Shown here: positions 11,179-24,000 of the stretch, one piece after another
How the letters are laid out: each line of letters begins with the position of its first letter
Numbering within the stretch: position 1 is the stretch's first letter
DNA from: Lepidurus packardi
Taxonomy: Eukaryota; Arthropoda; Branchiopoda; Notostraca; Triopsidae
DNA: 64,000 bases
Direction: 5' to 3'
NCBI GenBank assembly: GCA_023053545.1
Contig: JAKZAN010000004.1
Span: forward strand, 3,348,001-3,412,000
Notes under the pieces: model-generated
The model's input: the letters and a program-made list of their open reading frames with translations, nothing else
Database searches by the model: none
What the model was told of the DNA's origin: nothing
Position numbers and translations under genes: made by a program

Positions 11179-13253
11179 TCAGTGTAAATCCGGGCACAAA
11201 GCACACTCCAAATTATAGGCTGTCACGAAGCAGTCTTGAGAACGCGCCACGCGCTCCATGTAGGCCACGCCCTCTTGGATGGTGCTCTCAGGGATGTCTC
11301 CATCGATGCGAGCTAAATAAGTGTACAGACTCACGCCCATAACTACCGGCATTGCTGTACCGCCCTCGTCTCCATTGTCAGCGAGCACGGAACATAGCAC
11401 TTTCATCGTTTCCTTCAAACTCTAAATCAATATAATCAATCAGTATGATGGTACTCGACCATTCTCGTAAAAAATCCTTTTGCAAAAGGTGACAATAGGT
11501 AATAACTTGTTGTATTATAAGACATTTTAAAATGGTATAGAAGAAATAGAGATAAAGAGTAGCAATGCATTTTATTATATAATACAGTTTAATGCAGTTA
11601 CTTATATTAGGGAAATAATTATTAAGATTATGAGTAAGAAGCCTCATAAGAAATGCAATCCCAGTAAGAAGACTCTTCGCAGCTCGCATGCTACTCGCTT
11701 GTAAAGAAGCTACAGTGAAAACCGCGTAACACGAAGCATTTTGAAGCATTTTAACAGACTCAATAAAAATGAAATACTTTGACTGCCCACAGACTGTTGG
11801 GTCGAGAAAGACAAAAATTTGAAGGGAAGTCAGGGATGTTGCTAAGGCTCTACAACCCTTCCCATTGGCAGAGGGAGATGGTTGGTAAGAAGACAAAAGT
11901 ATTTTGTCGTCCAAAACTATTTTTGTTGCAACAAAAATACCTTGTCGTTCCTCCAAGACGCGAAATTTTTTCCTGTTAAGTGTTTCTTGTTTCGTATTAC
12001 AAGGAAACAATTGCATGAAACCGTTTTATCCAGACCGGACTACCATTCTGTGTTAACAGTTTTTTCGTGCTATTTCGTGTTAAACGGTTTACACTGCACA
12101 TATTACGCGCCTAATCATCCCAAAATCACGTTAATGAACGTTGAAAAGGAGTATAGTGAAAGTAAAATGTAGAAGATAACTCATCCTTCAACTTCCAACT
12201 GTGTCTTCGTATAGCCAAATAGCATCAGACTTGTTATCTTCTATCATATGAGCATATGAATGCCTTTCAGCGACGAGAGGAACGCACATTTTCACGTAAG
12301 TAGACATAGTCACGTAAAGGCCATAACGACCATTTATGTTTGCCGTATTCCAACATAAGTTCTTGTTAGCTTTATTATTAAAGCTTCGTAAGCAAAATAG
12401 TATAATACGTCAAATATATACGCCCTATCTTGTGATCTTGTGATTCGACAAATTTTGCGCAAAACTTCAAAACGTAACAATAATGATTTCCATGCTAAAA
12501 ATCTAGTACGAGAATTTGAAAATTTTGATGTCTTGAGCGTCTTTCTTTTGCAGAAAACGTCGTAACAATTCACAAATAATTTAATCATGGATAATCCTAT
12601 TCCGCACGTACATTAACTCTCTTTCCCTTTGAAAAATGCACCCGTAATTACCTGACATTCACTAATTGTATCTCAGTTGGTATGAATTTAGTACTTGCTT
12701 AAAATAAATAAATAACTTACAAATGTATTAGTTTAGGAAGAAAAAAGCGTTCTTACGTCACCCAGCTGACCAGCCGCCAACGCTAGCAGTTTGGGCCACT
12801 CGATGGGTGTGTCTAAAGGCGCAGAAGGTTCAGCCACGCCCCCTAGCTCCAGTAAATCTTGCAAGGGCTCCTTAGGCAAGGAAAATAGCGCCCAGTGAGC
12901 AAAAACATCCCCTAGGGTAACAACTTCTCTCGTTCCTAACTAAAATTAGGCCCCGAACCCAAAATTAAACCTAAATTTAATTTGAAAAAAAGTTTTTTTT
13001 GTTTTTATACTTGCTGATGCAAAAGCCGCAATCTGGCCGGTGTAAGTTTGGTAGTGCAAGGCTGGATGCGAGGGGCCGCCGGGGGTAATTTGCCTCGGGC
13101 GAGCGCCTGAAAATATGCAGTAGCCCAAGGCAGTAATTGCGGCGGCTGGGTTCGTAGGGCTGCTTTGGCGAAGTTTTGCAATAATGTGGGCAAAGATGAA
13201 GGAACAACCACTCCCACTGCGTCTAGTAGCGTTGCATGATATCTTGGGGCCAT
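11179..13253 (-). CDS. ROPN1L: Ropporin-1-like protein (RIIa docking-domain protein)
   Basis: A sperm-flagellum and cilium protein that docks to AKAPs through an RIIa dimerisation domain, like the regulatory subunit of PKA (family knowledge). Exons on the minus strand: 13253-13011, 12939-12757 and 11421-11179; 222 residues, all joints in phase 0, stop TGA. Human ROPN1 and ROPN1L have about 212 and 230. The RIIa domain is at about residues 20-55 (LLQNFAKAALRTQPPQLLPW then AYFQALARGK). The ropporin-specific middle follows (EWPKLLALAAGQLGD) and then a tail with SLYTYLARIDGDIPEST. The ATG at 13253 sits just upstream of the domain, as in the family. Intron 1 is 71 bp; intron 2 is 1,335 bp and carries a pogo-like element. 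ROPN1 and ROPN1L cannot be separated confidently here. A testis or ciliated-cell role is inferred from the family only. Confidence 0.93.
11713..12096 (+). mobile_element. Pogo-like miniature DNA transposon, copy 2 (in ropporin intron 2)
   Basis: Terminal inverted repeats CAGTGAAAACCGCGTAACAC (left) and CAGTGTAAACCGTTTAACAC (right, reverse complement) differ at three positions. TA flanks the left end; the right flank is CA, a likely mutated TA. Length is 384 bp. There is no transposase, so it must have moved in trans. It is in the same orientation as copy 3 and inverted relative to copy 1. Confidence 0.85.
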
Positions 13254-15053
13254 AGCTTGGGTCCCGTCTCAATCCAATCCGAAATCCAATCTTCTTCTTC
13301 GTGTGTTTAAGGAAGGGTAGTATAGAAAACCCTCGCACAAATCTTGATTTTTATCTTTTTTTTCTTCTTCGCTTTTAAAGGGGGAGCGAAAGACCACAAA
13401 GAAACTCACCACTAGGGAAAAACAGATAAGAGTCAGTCCCTAAAACCTCCAACTGACTTGTTTCGGAAACCAACCTAAAGGATAGTTTAGAAGCAACACA
13501 CACCTGACAAATACATCGGAAGCTTTTCGCTGTTGTGGTTATACGTTGCCAAGTAACGAAAGACGGGAAAAGAAAAAAAAACTCCCCTTTTCTACTCCCT
13601 CGGGGCGGCATACTTTGCCTGGGGGTGTGCAACCGCGGTGTCATAACACGTGTGGTAGCCCCTAGAGGGAAAACTGTCAGGAAATGGCATTGGACCGTCG
13701 CCGTGTCGCAGGTCACACCAATCTCATTATGGCCTCAAGGGAATGGTCTCAACTCCCGACTTATCTTACCAGAAAAGATTGGAAGTGTACCTTTAAATCC
13801 ATAGGGGCTTAAAACTTCCATTATTTCTTTTTTATAGCATGAAAAATGAAAAAAATGGTTTTTAGCTGAATTCTTTTTTAAATCGTTCAAACCGTTCTCC
13901 CGTATTCATATTTTGATTAACTTATCAACTATTAACTTCATTGTGTTCTAAGATTGAGGAATGAGTTTCAATATTTTCTTCGAAATAGCATTAAAAAGTT
14001 AGTAGCTTGCAAAATCTTGGTAATTAACCTAACTGAAGATAGTAACCTGGTGATATGAGAGCTTTTAGGAACGCTTGTTGTCATGGTTTAACACAGGTGT
14101 TTTGACGCTTAGAACAGTAAACAAAGCCGTAACCATGAAGATTGTCACGTTCATTACGTCACCAAGCAACGTGACCTGAAAATTGGCTGACAAATTATTT
14201 CTTTAATTCTTTAACTATTATTTTGCTGATCATGAAAGGTTCTCATTAAAATCTAGATGTTTGCTAATTTGTTAATATTTTAAATTTATTTTTCGATATT
14301 TATTTTTTAAATTTGTTTTTGTATTTTCATTTTAGGGACTGAAGCCCTTTCAGTCGTCTTGTAAGGATCGTTTTGAGTAACTGCCAGTACTGCTGAGGCT
14401 GGTAAATGAGCAAGTCCGTTCAGGACTTGAGTATCAGGTCTAAACTCCCTGGGGTAATTAGTATTGATTAGTAATTAAAGACACCGTAATGGAGAGCTTT
14501 AATGAAGGAAGGGAGGGAGAAGCTTTAAGGGAAGGAGGAAAGGCGAATGTAGAATGCAGGAAATGTTATATGGTGAACCCGTTTATATCCTTGGAGTACG
14601 GGATGGGAAATAGAAATGAAGATTAAGGGGGAGCAAGAAGGAAGAAGGGGTTTTGGTTAATGATACGTTTACCAACGGAAAGTATATGTGTTCGTTTGGA
14701 TTTGCATAGACGCTCCGTATATTAGCTTTCCGCATTGGTGAAACCGTCCACTAGGGGGAAGAGACCACAAATGAGGGAGTTTGATGGTATGTGGAGGTTA
14801 AATTAGTTTGCCCTGTCTGTGTACATTACATCAGCCCTCATCTAAAATGATAATGTCCATACTAAAGGATTTAAACACAAATCGTACAGGAAAGGGTTAT
14901 TTAAGGGCTTTCTAATTTTCACTATTTTTTCATCTTCATTTTGGGGCTTTCTGGCGAACTTGCTTGTTTTCTTTTTACATATGTACATTTCGGACATTTG
15001 GAAAGAGTGATTTGATCGCCATCTAGTGGCCACTTTATCACCCATTTATCGCG
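13254..15053. other. Intergenic region, ropporin promoter and TMTC2 3' flank
   Basis: No recognisable gene is seen. Open frames at 13375-13804 lie opposite one another on both strands and match no family I know. It should contain the ropporin 5' UTR and promoter and the TMTC2 3' UTR. Confidence 0.4.
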
Positions 15054-18000
15054 TCAGTTATGGGGCGTGGTTCGGTTTGAGGAGCTCTTGCCCCTAGCTT
15101 GCTGGAGGCGTTGTAGATTTACAAGAGTTACTGCGTCATGAGGACTTAGGGTTAATGCCGTCCGGTACACTGACTCCGCCTCTGCGTACTTGCCATTGAG
15201 GTGTAACATGGCGCCCAAGTTGCGGTGACTGGCGACGTCCTATTTAAAAATAAAAATAAAAAAAAAAATTGAAAGAAAGGAAAGGAAAAACAGGTAGCGA
15301 TTAATTATGACACTCTCAACCCATCCATTATTCACAGGCGAGCTTTTACTTACTTTATCTCTTGGGTAAACAAAAAGAAAAAATGGAAAAAAACAAGGAG
15401 GGAAAACCCGTCATAAAACATTCCTAGCAAAACTGTCACGCCCACAATAGTCTCCATCGTCTCCATTGTAAACATGTGTCTCCCTTTTAGCTAAATATTC
15501 TTTTTTGTCCCCTTTTTTCGGTTTTTAGGAAGAAAGGGGGTACTCTTTAAGTACATACGAAGATATCCTCCGTTTGTTATTCAGTGGACAGAGGTGACAT
15601 TATCGCCAGCTGCCAGATACACACACACACACATATTGTATACGGAAAAGAAAAAGGCCAATGGAAAATCCCTTCTTTACTTAAGCTAAAAAAGAAGAAA
15701 AGAGAGAAAACTTTTTTCCTTTGCTCTTCGGGGATGGGGGTTGGTTGTGCAGGTTTTGGAGGGAGATTTTCGTTCAGGGGACAGCGGAGTGTGTTTGTTG
15801 GTGTGTGTGGTTATTGTTTGTCCCAGGGGTGCCAAACCAAGAACCCACTTATTAAATATTCTACGACCAAGTTCCTCGTTATATGCCAGCCTCGCTTGAT
15901 AGTTTTGTTTTTCTTTTTTTGAGTCAGGACTCGGAACCACACACATACACAATCAAGCAAAGCTAGGGAACCCTCTCGGGGGACAAGTCCTGAAAACCCT
16001 TCACCCCTCTCACCCTCACCAAAAAAGATAAAAAGTATAAAACTGGGAAAGCTAGTCAGAGACAAAAGGTACCTTATCCTATCCTTTTAAAAAAAAGTCG
16101 TTTTTTCGCTACCCTGTTGTTAGAAGAGTCCCGTGGGACTAAGGGGAAACTCATACGATAACAAGCAAGAGCATTTTTTGACGGGGAAAGGAGACAAAAA
16201 GAAAAATTACAAGGGTTGCATTTCGCGAAAAAAATACTAAAAGAATAAACAAAAAGAATTCCTTCACTGTTTCGCTACTTTTTTTCTTAAGGTTCGTCTG
16301 GGGACGAGAAACAGTTAACAATGAAAAGGTACACGCAGTAAAATCTGTACCTGAGGTCGAAGCACTGCAGCTCTTCTGTAGTATAACTCCGCCTCTTGGT
16401 GGCGCCCCGCCTCTCGTAATGCAGTCGCCGCATTAAACGCTGCATCCCAGTGCGTTTGGTTTAATTGCAGTGCTTTTAAAAACGCACTGGCTCCTTGATT
16501 TGATTGCCCAATCTCAAGGAAAAATTGTCCTACAAATAGAAGCCAAAAATAAGAACCATACTTTCAGCGGACTCTAACCCCACTCTATAGTATCTTACTC
16601 TTCATTTCACAACAAATCATATTTTTTCTTAAGAAAATAAGAAAAACCAGAGCATTACACATGCAAATTAAAATTAATAAGATGAGTCGTACTCGTTGGA
16701 ATTATCTTATAAAATATATCGCTCGATGCAACCTGTTTCATTAAAAGATCATTACAATGACTTTACTAGTTTTATTCTTCATTTCTTAACTTCTAATTCA
16801 ATTTCTGATTTAAGAATTTTTCTGATTTAATTTATGTTTTATTCTTTATTCAGTTTCTTCTGTTCAATTCTGACTTAGAATATATTTACAGTGGAAACCG
16901 CTTAACACAAAACCGTGGGACCGAAATGTGTTTTCGTGTTAAGAATTTCGTGCTAAAAGATATACACAAAAAAAACTCGCCGATGTTTTTGATATCGTGA
17001 TAACAGAGTTAATATTTAAGTTTATACTCGTGCATTAACAGCTATACATTTTAAGCATTTTAACAGACTGTAAATAAAAATGAAATGTCTTGACTGCCTA
17101 TAGACTGTTGGGGCGAGCAAGAAAAAAATTTGAACTTAAGTCAGGGATGTTGCTAAGGAGTCTTCAAACCTTCCCATTGACAGAGGGAGACGGTTGGTAA
17201 GAAGACAAAAGTATTTTGTCATTTAAAAGTATTTTTTCGCAACAAAACTATTATTATCCTTCTTCCGATACGCGAATAAAATAACCGTTATTCAAATAAT
17301 TGAAGTCCACTGTAGTATTTTCCGGGATCAAAATATAAACTTGTGTTCACCGATTTTTCGTGTTCAGTGGTTTCCACTGTAGTTATTTTCAAGTGCAATA
17401 TGAGGGATAATGAACGAAAGAGAAAAATAAGTCTAAGGTTTAGAAAGACATGCAATATTTTTTTTTCTTGGAAAAAAGAAAAGTAAACAGCTAAGAAGGG
17501 CAACCAAGTGAGTAAAGTAGGCGGAGACTAGTAAAGAAATCCCCTTAAGCCCATCTATCAGCTGGTTTTACAGTCGGTAGGAGGGGTTGAATAAGAAGCC
17601 TACAGCGAATTTGAACAGGATTGATGAGAACGAACTCCCTTAACTCCCTCTGTGGAGCAAAGGGACAGAAAACGAAGGAGAAAAGGACTTTTTTTTTCCA
17701 AAAAAGAAAGCTCCCCCCATAAAATCAGAAAGAAGTCTTGAGTGAGGAAGAGTATATACCGATATGGGCTTTGGCTGACTCACCGATTTGCATGTAAACA
17801 TTGTAATCGTGGGCGGCAACGGATTCCGCTCTCCGAATCAGTGTTTCCCATTCGTCTTGCCGCGTGTGCTAGAGATGTGTAGCATTTTCGGTTTTCCACA
17901 ACGCGGAAAAAGAAGATCAGATGGGGGAAAGAGAAAAGAGAAAACGGCCAAAAAAGACAAACAAACCAAGTCCATATGTTAGTGTCGTTTCGATTCCTTG

Positions 18001-21000
18001 CACCCATCTCTTCCCTCTCTCGAGCTCCTTATATTCGCTTAAGGAAACTTGTAACTAAATTCATGGCGTGCACCACTAACTCTTGTTCTCGTTTCGTGTT
18101 GGGTGGGGAGGGAGGTCCCCATATATTTTCCTTTTCCTTTCTTTAGATACATATATAACTTAGATTTATATACAAGTTTGACGGGACAAAAGTTGAACAA
18201 GCAGAAGGGATTTTAAGGGGTCATTCCATACACATTTGAAGAGCTTTAGGAACATGCAAAACTTGCAAGAAATTGCTTTGCAATTCTCCTAAGCCTGAAG
18301 TGTTCTCGCACGCTTCTACTCGAACGTCCATGTCAATGACAACGCCAGCAGGCTATGGCTTTTGGCAGTCTAATAAATAATCCATACACCTAATTAGAAA
18401 GTACACACAGTTGGGCGCTTTGCACCGCTATGCACGGCATATGAAAAGCTCCTTGACTTTGACTTACAACGACAGCTTAGAGAGCCTAACAAAAAAAGTG
18501 GCTTGTTCGGAGACTTTGGTCGCGTTAAAAAGTTAGCGACTCATTTCTCATGCGCTGGCTTATTTTTGTTTCTTCCTTCTGGGGAGTTTCCATCAAGTCC
18601 ATTTAAAACGACAATAGCCATCTTAAATCTTCGTACTTTTACAATTCTTTACTGGCATAAAGGTACCAAAATTTGTAACTATACTCCAATACGGGTACTT
18701 TTGTATTGTGTATTGTAATTCCAAATGTCTGTATTAAAGTCCTTCCAAATCCTATACTTATATTGCAAATTTATATTTGACAATAAAAGGTACCTTTTTG
18801 TTAAAGTACCTTATTGTTAAAGGCACCTTATTATGTCAAAGGTACCTTATTGTTAAGTTTCATAAAGGGTACCTTAATGTGTAATTGTAAAATTATCAAG
18901 ATTTCTTTTTTTTTTTCACTGTGCAAGTGTGCGAGGTCATGCAGGATGCGTATAGTCCACGCAAAAAGATTTTTTTTCATATTTTTCCCATGCGTGTCGA
19001 GGTTATGCATGATGCTTATAATCTACGGTAAAAAAGGACCAAAATTTTTTTTTAATTAGCCGTTCATGAGTTACTGGCATGCAAACTTTGGTCCAACCAT
19101 GCGCGAAACAGTGAATTGTCGCTCGACTCTCGGTTATCATGGATTCTGATACTTTTGTACCGTGAACTAAACTTTTTATAGATTAAAACTAGATTTCTTT
19201 ATTTAACTTCACGCGTCACTGGAAAGAAACCATTCAAGGTTAGATTTTTTGTCTACTTTTTCAAGACAAATTTGTTTTTTTTAGACGCTATTGTCCTTTA
19301 ACGTCCGATGGGACTCTGGCCTACCTTGGCAATAGGCAGTGGTGCAACAATGAATGATAAACGTGGAACACCGGGTCTGTGGCGCAAATCCGGTTTCGGT
19401 TTTAGTTCGAGCAGTAGTTTGCTTTTTGGACGGCATGAGCACACATAAGCACACATGATATTTGAATGTTACAAAGTTTGAAAAAGGGGAGCTTACATTA
19501 CGCGCCAACATTTTGGCGTAAGTGAGGTAGGTGGGTACTGGATCAGTCGCGCCTTGTAGAGCTTGTCGGAACCAGGACTCGGCTTCTTCCACTTGGCCCA
19601 ACTTCTGGTGACATTCGCCTAATGAGCGGTAAATTGCCTTCACAAAGGGTAAACACGAGAGAAAAAATAAGCTTTTTGTGAGTTGGGATTAGCTTTGAAC
19701 TCAAGCTTGTTTAGAAAAATGGAAAATTTTGTAACAGTTTTATTCATCGAAATTCTGACTTTTTTTCCATCAATGGAATTGGATGACGTAAGAACATAAT
19801 AGAAAAGGACCATTTCCCTTGTGTTACACATTCAGCTAGCACCTTCTCGTAAACGATGTATCTTATCCAGTATTTTTTAAAAGTCCTTTCTTCACTAAAT
19901 CAACTATAAGCATATAAGAAACCCTCGCCGGAAATTAAATTCCAGACGCTTGTTTTTCAGGGTCGGAGTTGTGCTCCATAAGAAGGCCAACATCATTTGA
20001 GCCAGATGGGAATCCAAAAACAGGCCCTTACTTTTTTTTTTTTACGAGAGTCCGGAGAACAAATCAGAGGTTGTTAACTGTTCTCATATCCAGAATTATA
20101 AGAAACAATTAAAACTGAAAAATATAGATTGCTTGGAATAAAGCGACACTTCTAAACGGTTACGGTCATGGTTAAAGACCAAAAACTCGATAAACTATGA
20201 AGCTTTGGAAAGAAATGTCATAGGCGTAATAGGATTAATTCAGATAATTTAGCACTGCCAGCAGTAGTAACCGCAATAGTAAGAATCCTTCCAAAGAAAT
20301 ATAACTGCAATACGGGTACTTAAAAAATTAATCAAAGAATAACAAGAATGGCAACAAACAGCAATGAGAATAATTCCCAAATATGAACTGCCTCGATGGA
20401 AATACTTCCAAAGAACTATAAGCGCAACACAAAACGACTTCCAAAATGCATAAGTTTGCAGCCACAGAAATATAACTAACGGTAAAATAGCTCCATAGAA
20501 ATCCTATTGCATTTCAAACGCTTTAAAGAAATACATTTGCAACACATGTAAAGAGCGTACTTTAGTAGGCATGCCGCTTATAAACAACTACATCACTTAG
20601 AAGAAATATAACTGCAGTAATATGTCTACTCTTAGAATCTACAATAGAAAACCACACCAAACAAACAAAAAGTATAAAAAAGGAAAGAGTAGATAATATC
20701 GTTCCTGGTCGAAAATTTTCTGCAATTTTGCAAGCCCTCCTTATTGTAGTCCTTCATAAGATCCGTAGATAAAAAGAGGGTTTAACTTGAGTCAAGAAAA
20801 AGTGTGCTACAAAAAGAAAGATAGGTCTGGTATACCCTTTCTATAGCGTGCCCTACTGTGAGATTAAGATTGATACGTACTTGAGGTGGGTAGTACGCGG
20901 GTCGTATTCGGAGAGCCGCCAGTAGCGTTCGTCGCGCTAAATGCGGGTTATCTTGCTCTACCTGGAGGCGTGCCAAATGGTACAAGGCTGTGGTACGGGC

Positions 21001-24000
21001 AGCGTCGTGGGCATCCGGGTCTCGTAAAGAAGAACCGTCTAAACTAGCCGCGGACGCTAACCACCGAGCACCTTCCGCCTGCCGACCACGCCTACTCAGC
21101 AGTAATCCCAATTGCAGATACGCTTCTATTAAAAAAAAAAGAAAAACATTGTTCATTGAAGAAACGCTTACGGACAAAACCTTATTCCTTAAGGCTCCCG
21201 TACACTTTAGCTCGGTATAGGCGATTAGCATGGGGAATTTCGGAACAACTTTGTGAGAAAACCAGTGCATTTAATTAAAAGGATCTTCGACAGTAATCTT
21301 GAGCTTGCTAACAGGTAGTGCACAACCAATGCACCATTTTTTCCAATGAGTAATAAATTAGCCATATGTAAATGAAATTTGCCACTATGAGAAATACGTT
21401 ACCTAAAAATCTGTCCTTTGGTTGTGCACCAGCTACTAATAAAAGAAAACTTTTATTTTAGTGTGTTTTCAAATCTGACAAGCTGTTTTCGAGGAACTAG
21501 TTCCGAAAGTTTGACTACTTGATTTGGGACATTGTGCTACTACAGCAAACTGTGGTGATATGGTGAAATTATATTTGTCAGAATCAAAATAAACGTAGAA
21601 ACTTTGACGGTTATTAGCTGTCTATTTCTTTTCTTACTTTCTAACACAAGGCTTTCGCAAAGCAATAACAAACATCAGCGCCATCTGTGACTCTTTCCCA
21701 TCCACAAGCTAAGGTATACGGGAGCCTTAACTTCAGACTTCCAAGACAATCTTTTTTTAAGAGCTTAAATGTATTGAACCTTTATTTACAGTATTTTTTC
21801 AAAGATGTGAATGCATTGACCCTTTCTATAAGGTGTTTGGATTATAGTCTTACATTAGGAAATCTGCAGGGAATCGTAAATGAACTCGCATTATCGAAAC
21901 ATAAAAGCTGATTGGATCCCCAAATTTGTCTCTCCCCGTCCCGCAAATCCGGGAAATTAGAAAGCACGATCAAAGACACTTAGAAGCACCTTAGAGTATA
22001 CAATCGTTTTCGAACCCCATTACTCGCTAGCTGTAACGATGCTTTTCTCTCTCTCTCTCGCTCCCTTTTTCTCGTTCTCTCTCCCCGTTCGATTTCGTTT
22101 AAGCACCAGAAAAGCAAATTTTCTTTCGCTTCACTTCCACAAAAAGGTCCCATTTGGCTATTTTTTCTTTCCTTTCCTTCTTTTTTGTTTCTTTTTTTTT
22201 TTATTATCTAACATCCCAAGTAAACCTTGTCAATCTCTTTCCATTTTCTCGCTCTATCCCTTACTGCATTCCCCCCCCCCCCCCAACCTGAAGCACACAC
22301 ACGGAGAAAACATCGTTCATAAGAAAAACTCGTTCCTGAAGCAAATACTGCCGTTCTCAGCAAAGGCTAAAAAAATAAATAAAAAAATTCGTATTTTCTT
22401 AAGGAGAAGACACGTAAAAATGACAAGGTTTGGCAGTTTACATTAGTTTTCGATTTAGGTAGCTCTATATAGACGTTTGTCGTAAACACACATCGTCGTT
22501 TCCTGCTCAAGGAGTGATGGAAATGGGGGGTGGAAGAGACCACACATGGGGAAGCAAAACGAGCTGATTTGTTTAAGAACCAAACAAAAAACGTCCTCAT
22601 TTTCTGTAGCTCCATAAAGTCCCCCCCCCCCCCCCCCCCCCTTCGCTCTCGGCTTTCCTATAACCCAGGCATCATTCTTCATTGCCAAAACCCATTAACT
22701 GGAGAAGTGGGGGGAGGGAGAGGGAACTTGAAGGTAGTACGAGACAGACGCGCACACTTTGCATTAAACTTCCCAGGCGCAAGAGATAAACAGAAAATAA
22801 CCGCTGAAATTACAAATCAACCGCTAATGTCAAATGAGATCGTTAACGCCAGGAGATAACCCACACAACAAACACATTCTACAATAGTGATACTAATACG
22901 AATAATAATAACGAGAAACATAGAAGACAGATTTGCCAGTACTTACGGGCCATGGAAGGGCGGTACCGAATGGCTTGCACGTACCGGAATTCGGCCTCTT
23001 CGTCCCGTCCTGCTTGCTCCAATAGCAGTCCACTGCACGAGAGAAACGAGAACACATTCTAGAGTTAATTTTCGAGCCAAAAGTCTCATTTCCATTGGAA
23101 ACCAATAAATCGCAAACCGTTGCAGCGAAATAGTTTAACGACTTTCCATGAAAACTAGCCACGCCTCCAAAGCTTATGTGCATCGTTCGACCGAACTTTC
23201 TTTGGCAGATATACATGGCTATCATGTGTTTTCCATAATTGCTAATGCAAAACCAGAGAACATTCATGTAATTATTAGTCATTAATTAAGGAGAATTTCT
23301 AAGAATTTCGGTTTACAAAATTTTTAAAAATTTTTGTTTCTGTAAAATTTCATAAAAACAATACATATTAATTCTTAAGAAACTTTTTTTAATTTTCGTT
23401 ATTATAAGAGTTCCTGCCTAGGCTTTTTTTGTAGATTAATCGCTTCCTATTTGGAAACAAAAACGATTTTTACATCTTGAAAAAATGAATAACTCTAATT
23501 AGTAAGAATGCTTAGGAGTTTTTCATTCTTCGCAAATGATTCCGATAAAAGAATAGTGTAAAATTTAAAACTAATATGTTTGGATTTTTAACACTTCTTT
23601 TGCACTTTTTTTTACTTCTTTGAAAGTTATTTCTAAGTAATTAATTATTTAAGACATATCTTTCACTGAATTCCCCCAAGCTTATCTGCATCTTCGAACT
23701 ATTGTTGGGTAGATATAAATGGCTATTTCATAACTGCTAGTGCAAAACCAGAGATAATTAATTTAATTCATGTAATTAATAGTCATCAATTACGAAGAAT
23801 TTGCGAGAATTTCGCTTCCCTTAAACGATTAAGATTTTATGAAAAATAGTTATCAACTGTAGTTTCTACCCTTATCTACCTCCTTTTCCCTCCCCCCTCC
23901 CAATTCGTTATTAAGTTTTAAAGTTTATTAAGTTTATTTATTAAAAGTGATTAAGTTTTAAACAATAAGCCATGTAAATAATCAACAAATAAATACGTTG

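Noticed and set aside
18225-18350. Possible terminal exon on the minus strand (about 38 codons) in TMTC2 intron 7
   Set aside because: The acceptor is weak, no upstream exon joins it, and a frame of this length is likely by chance. TMTC2 is complete and in frame without it.
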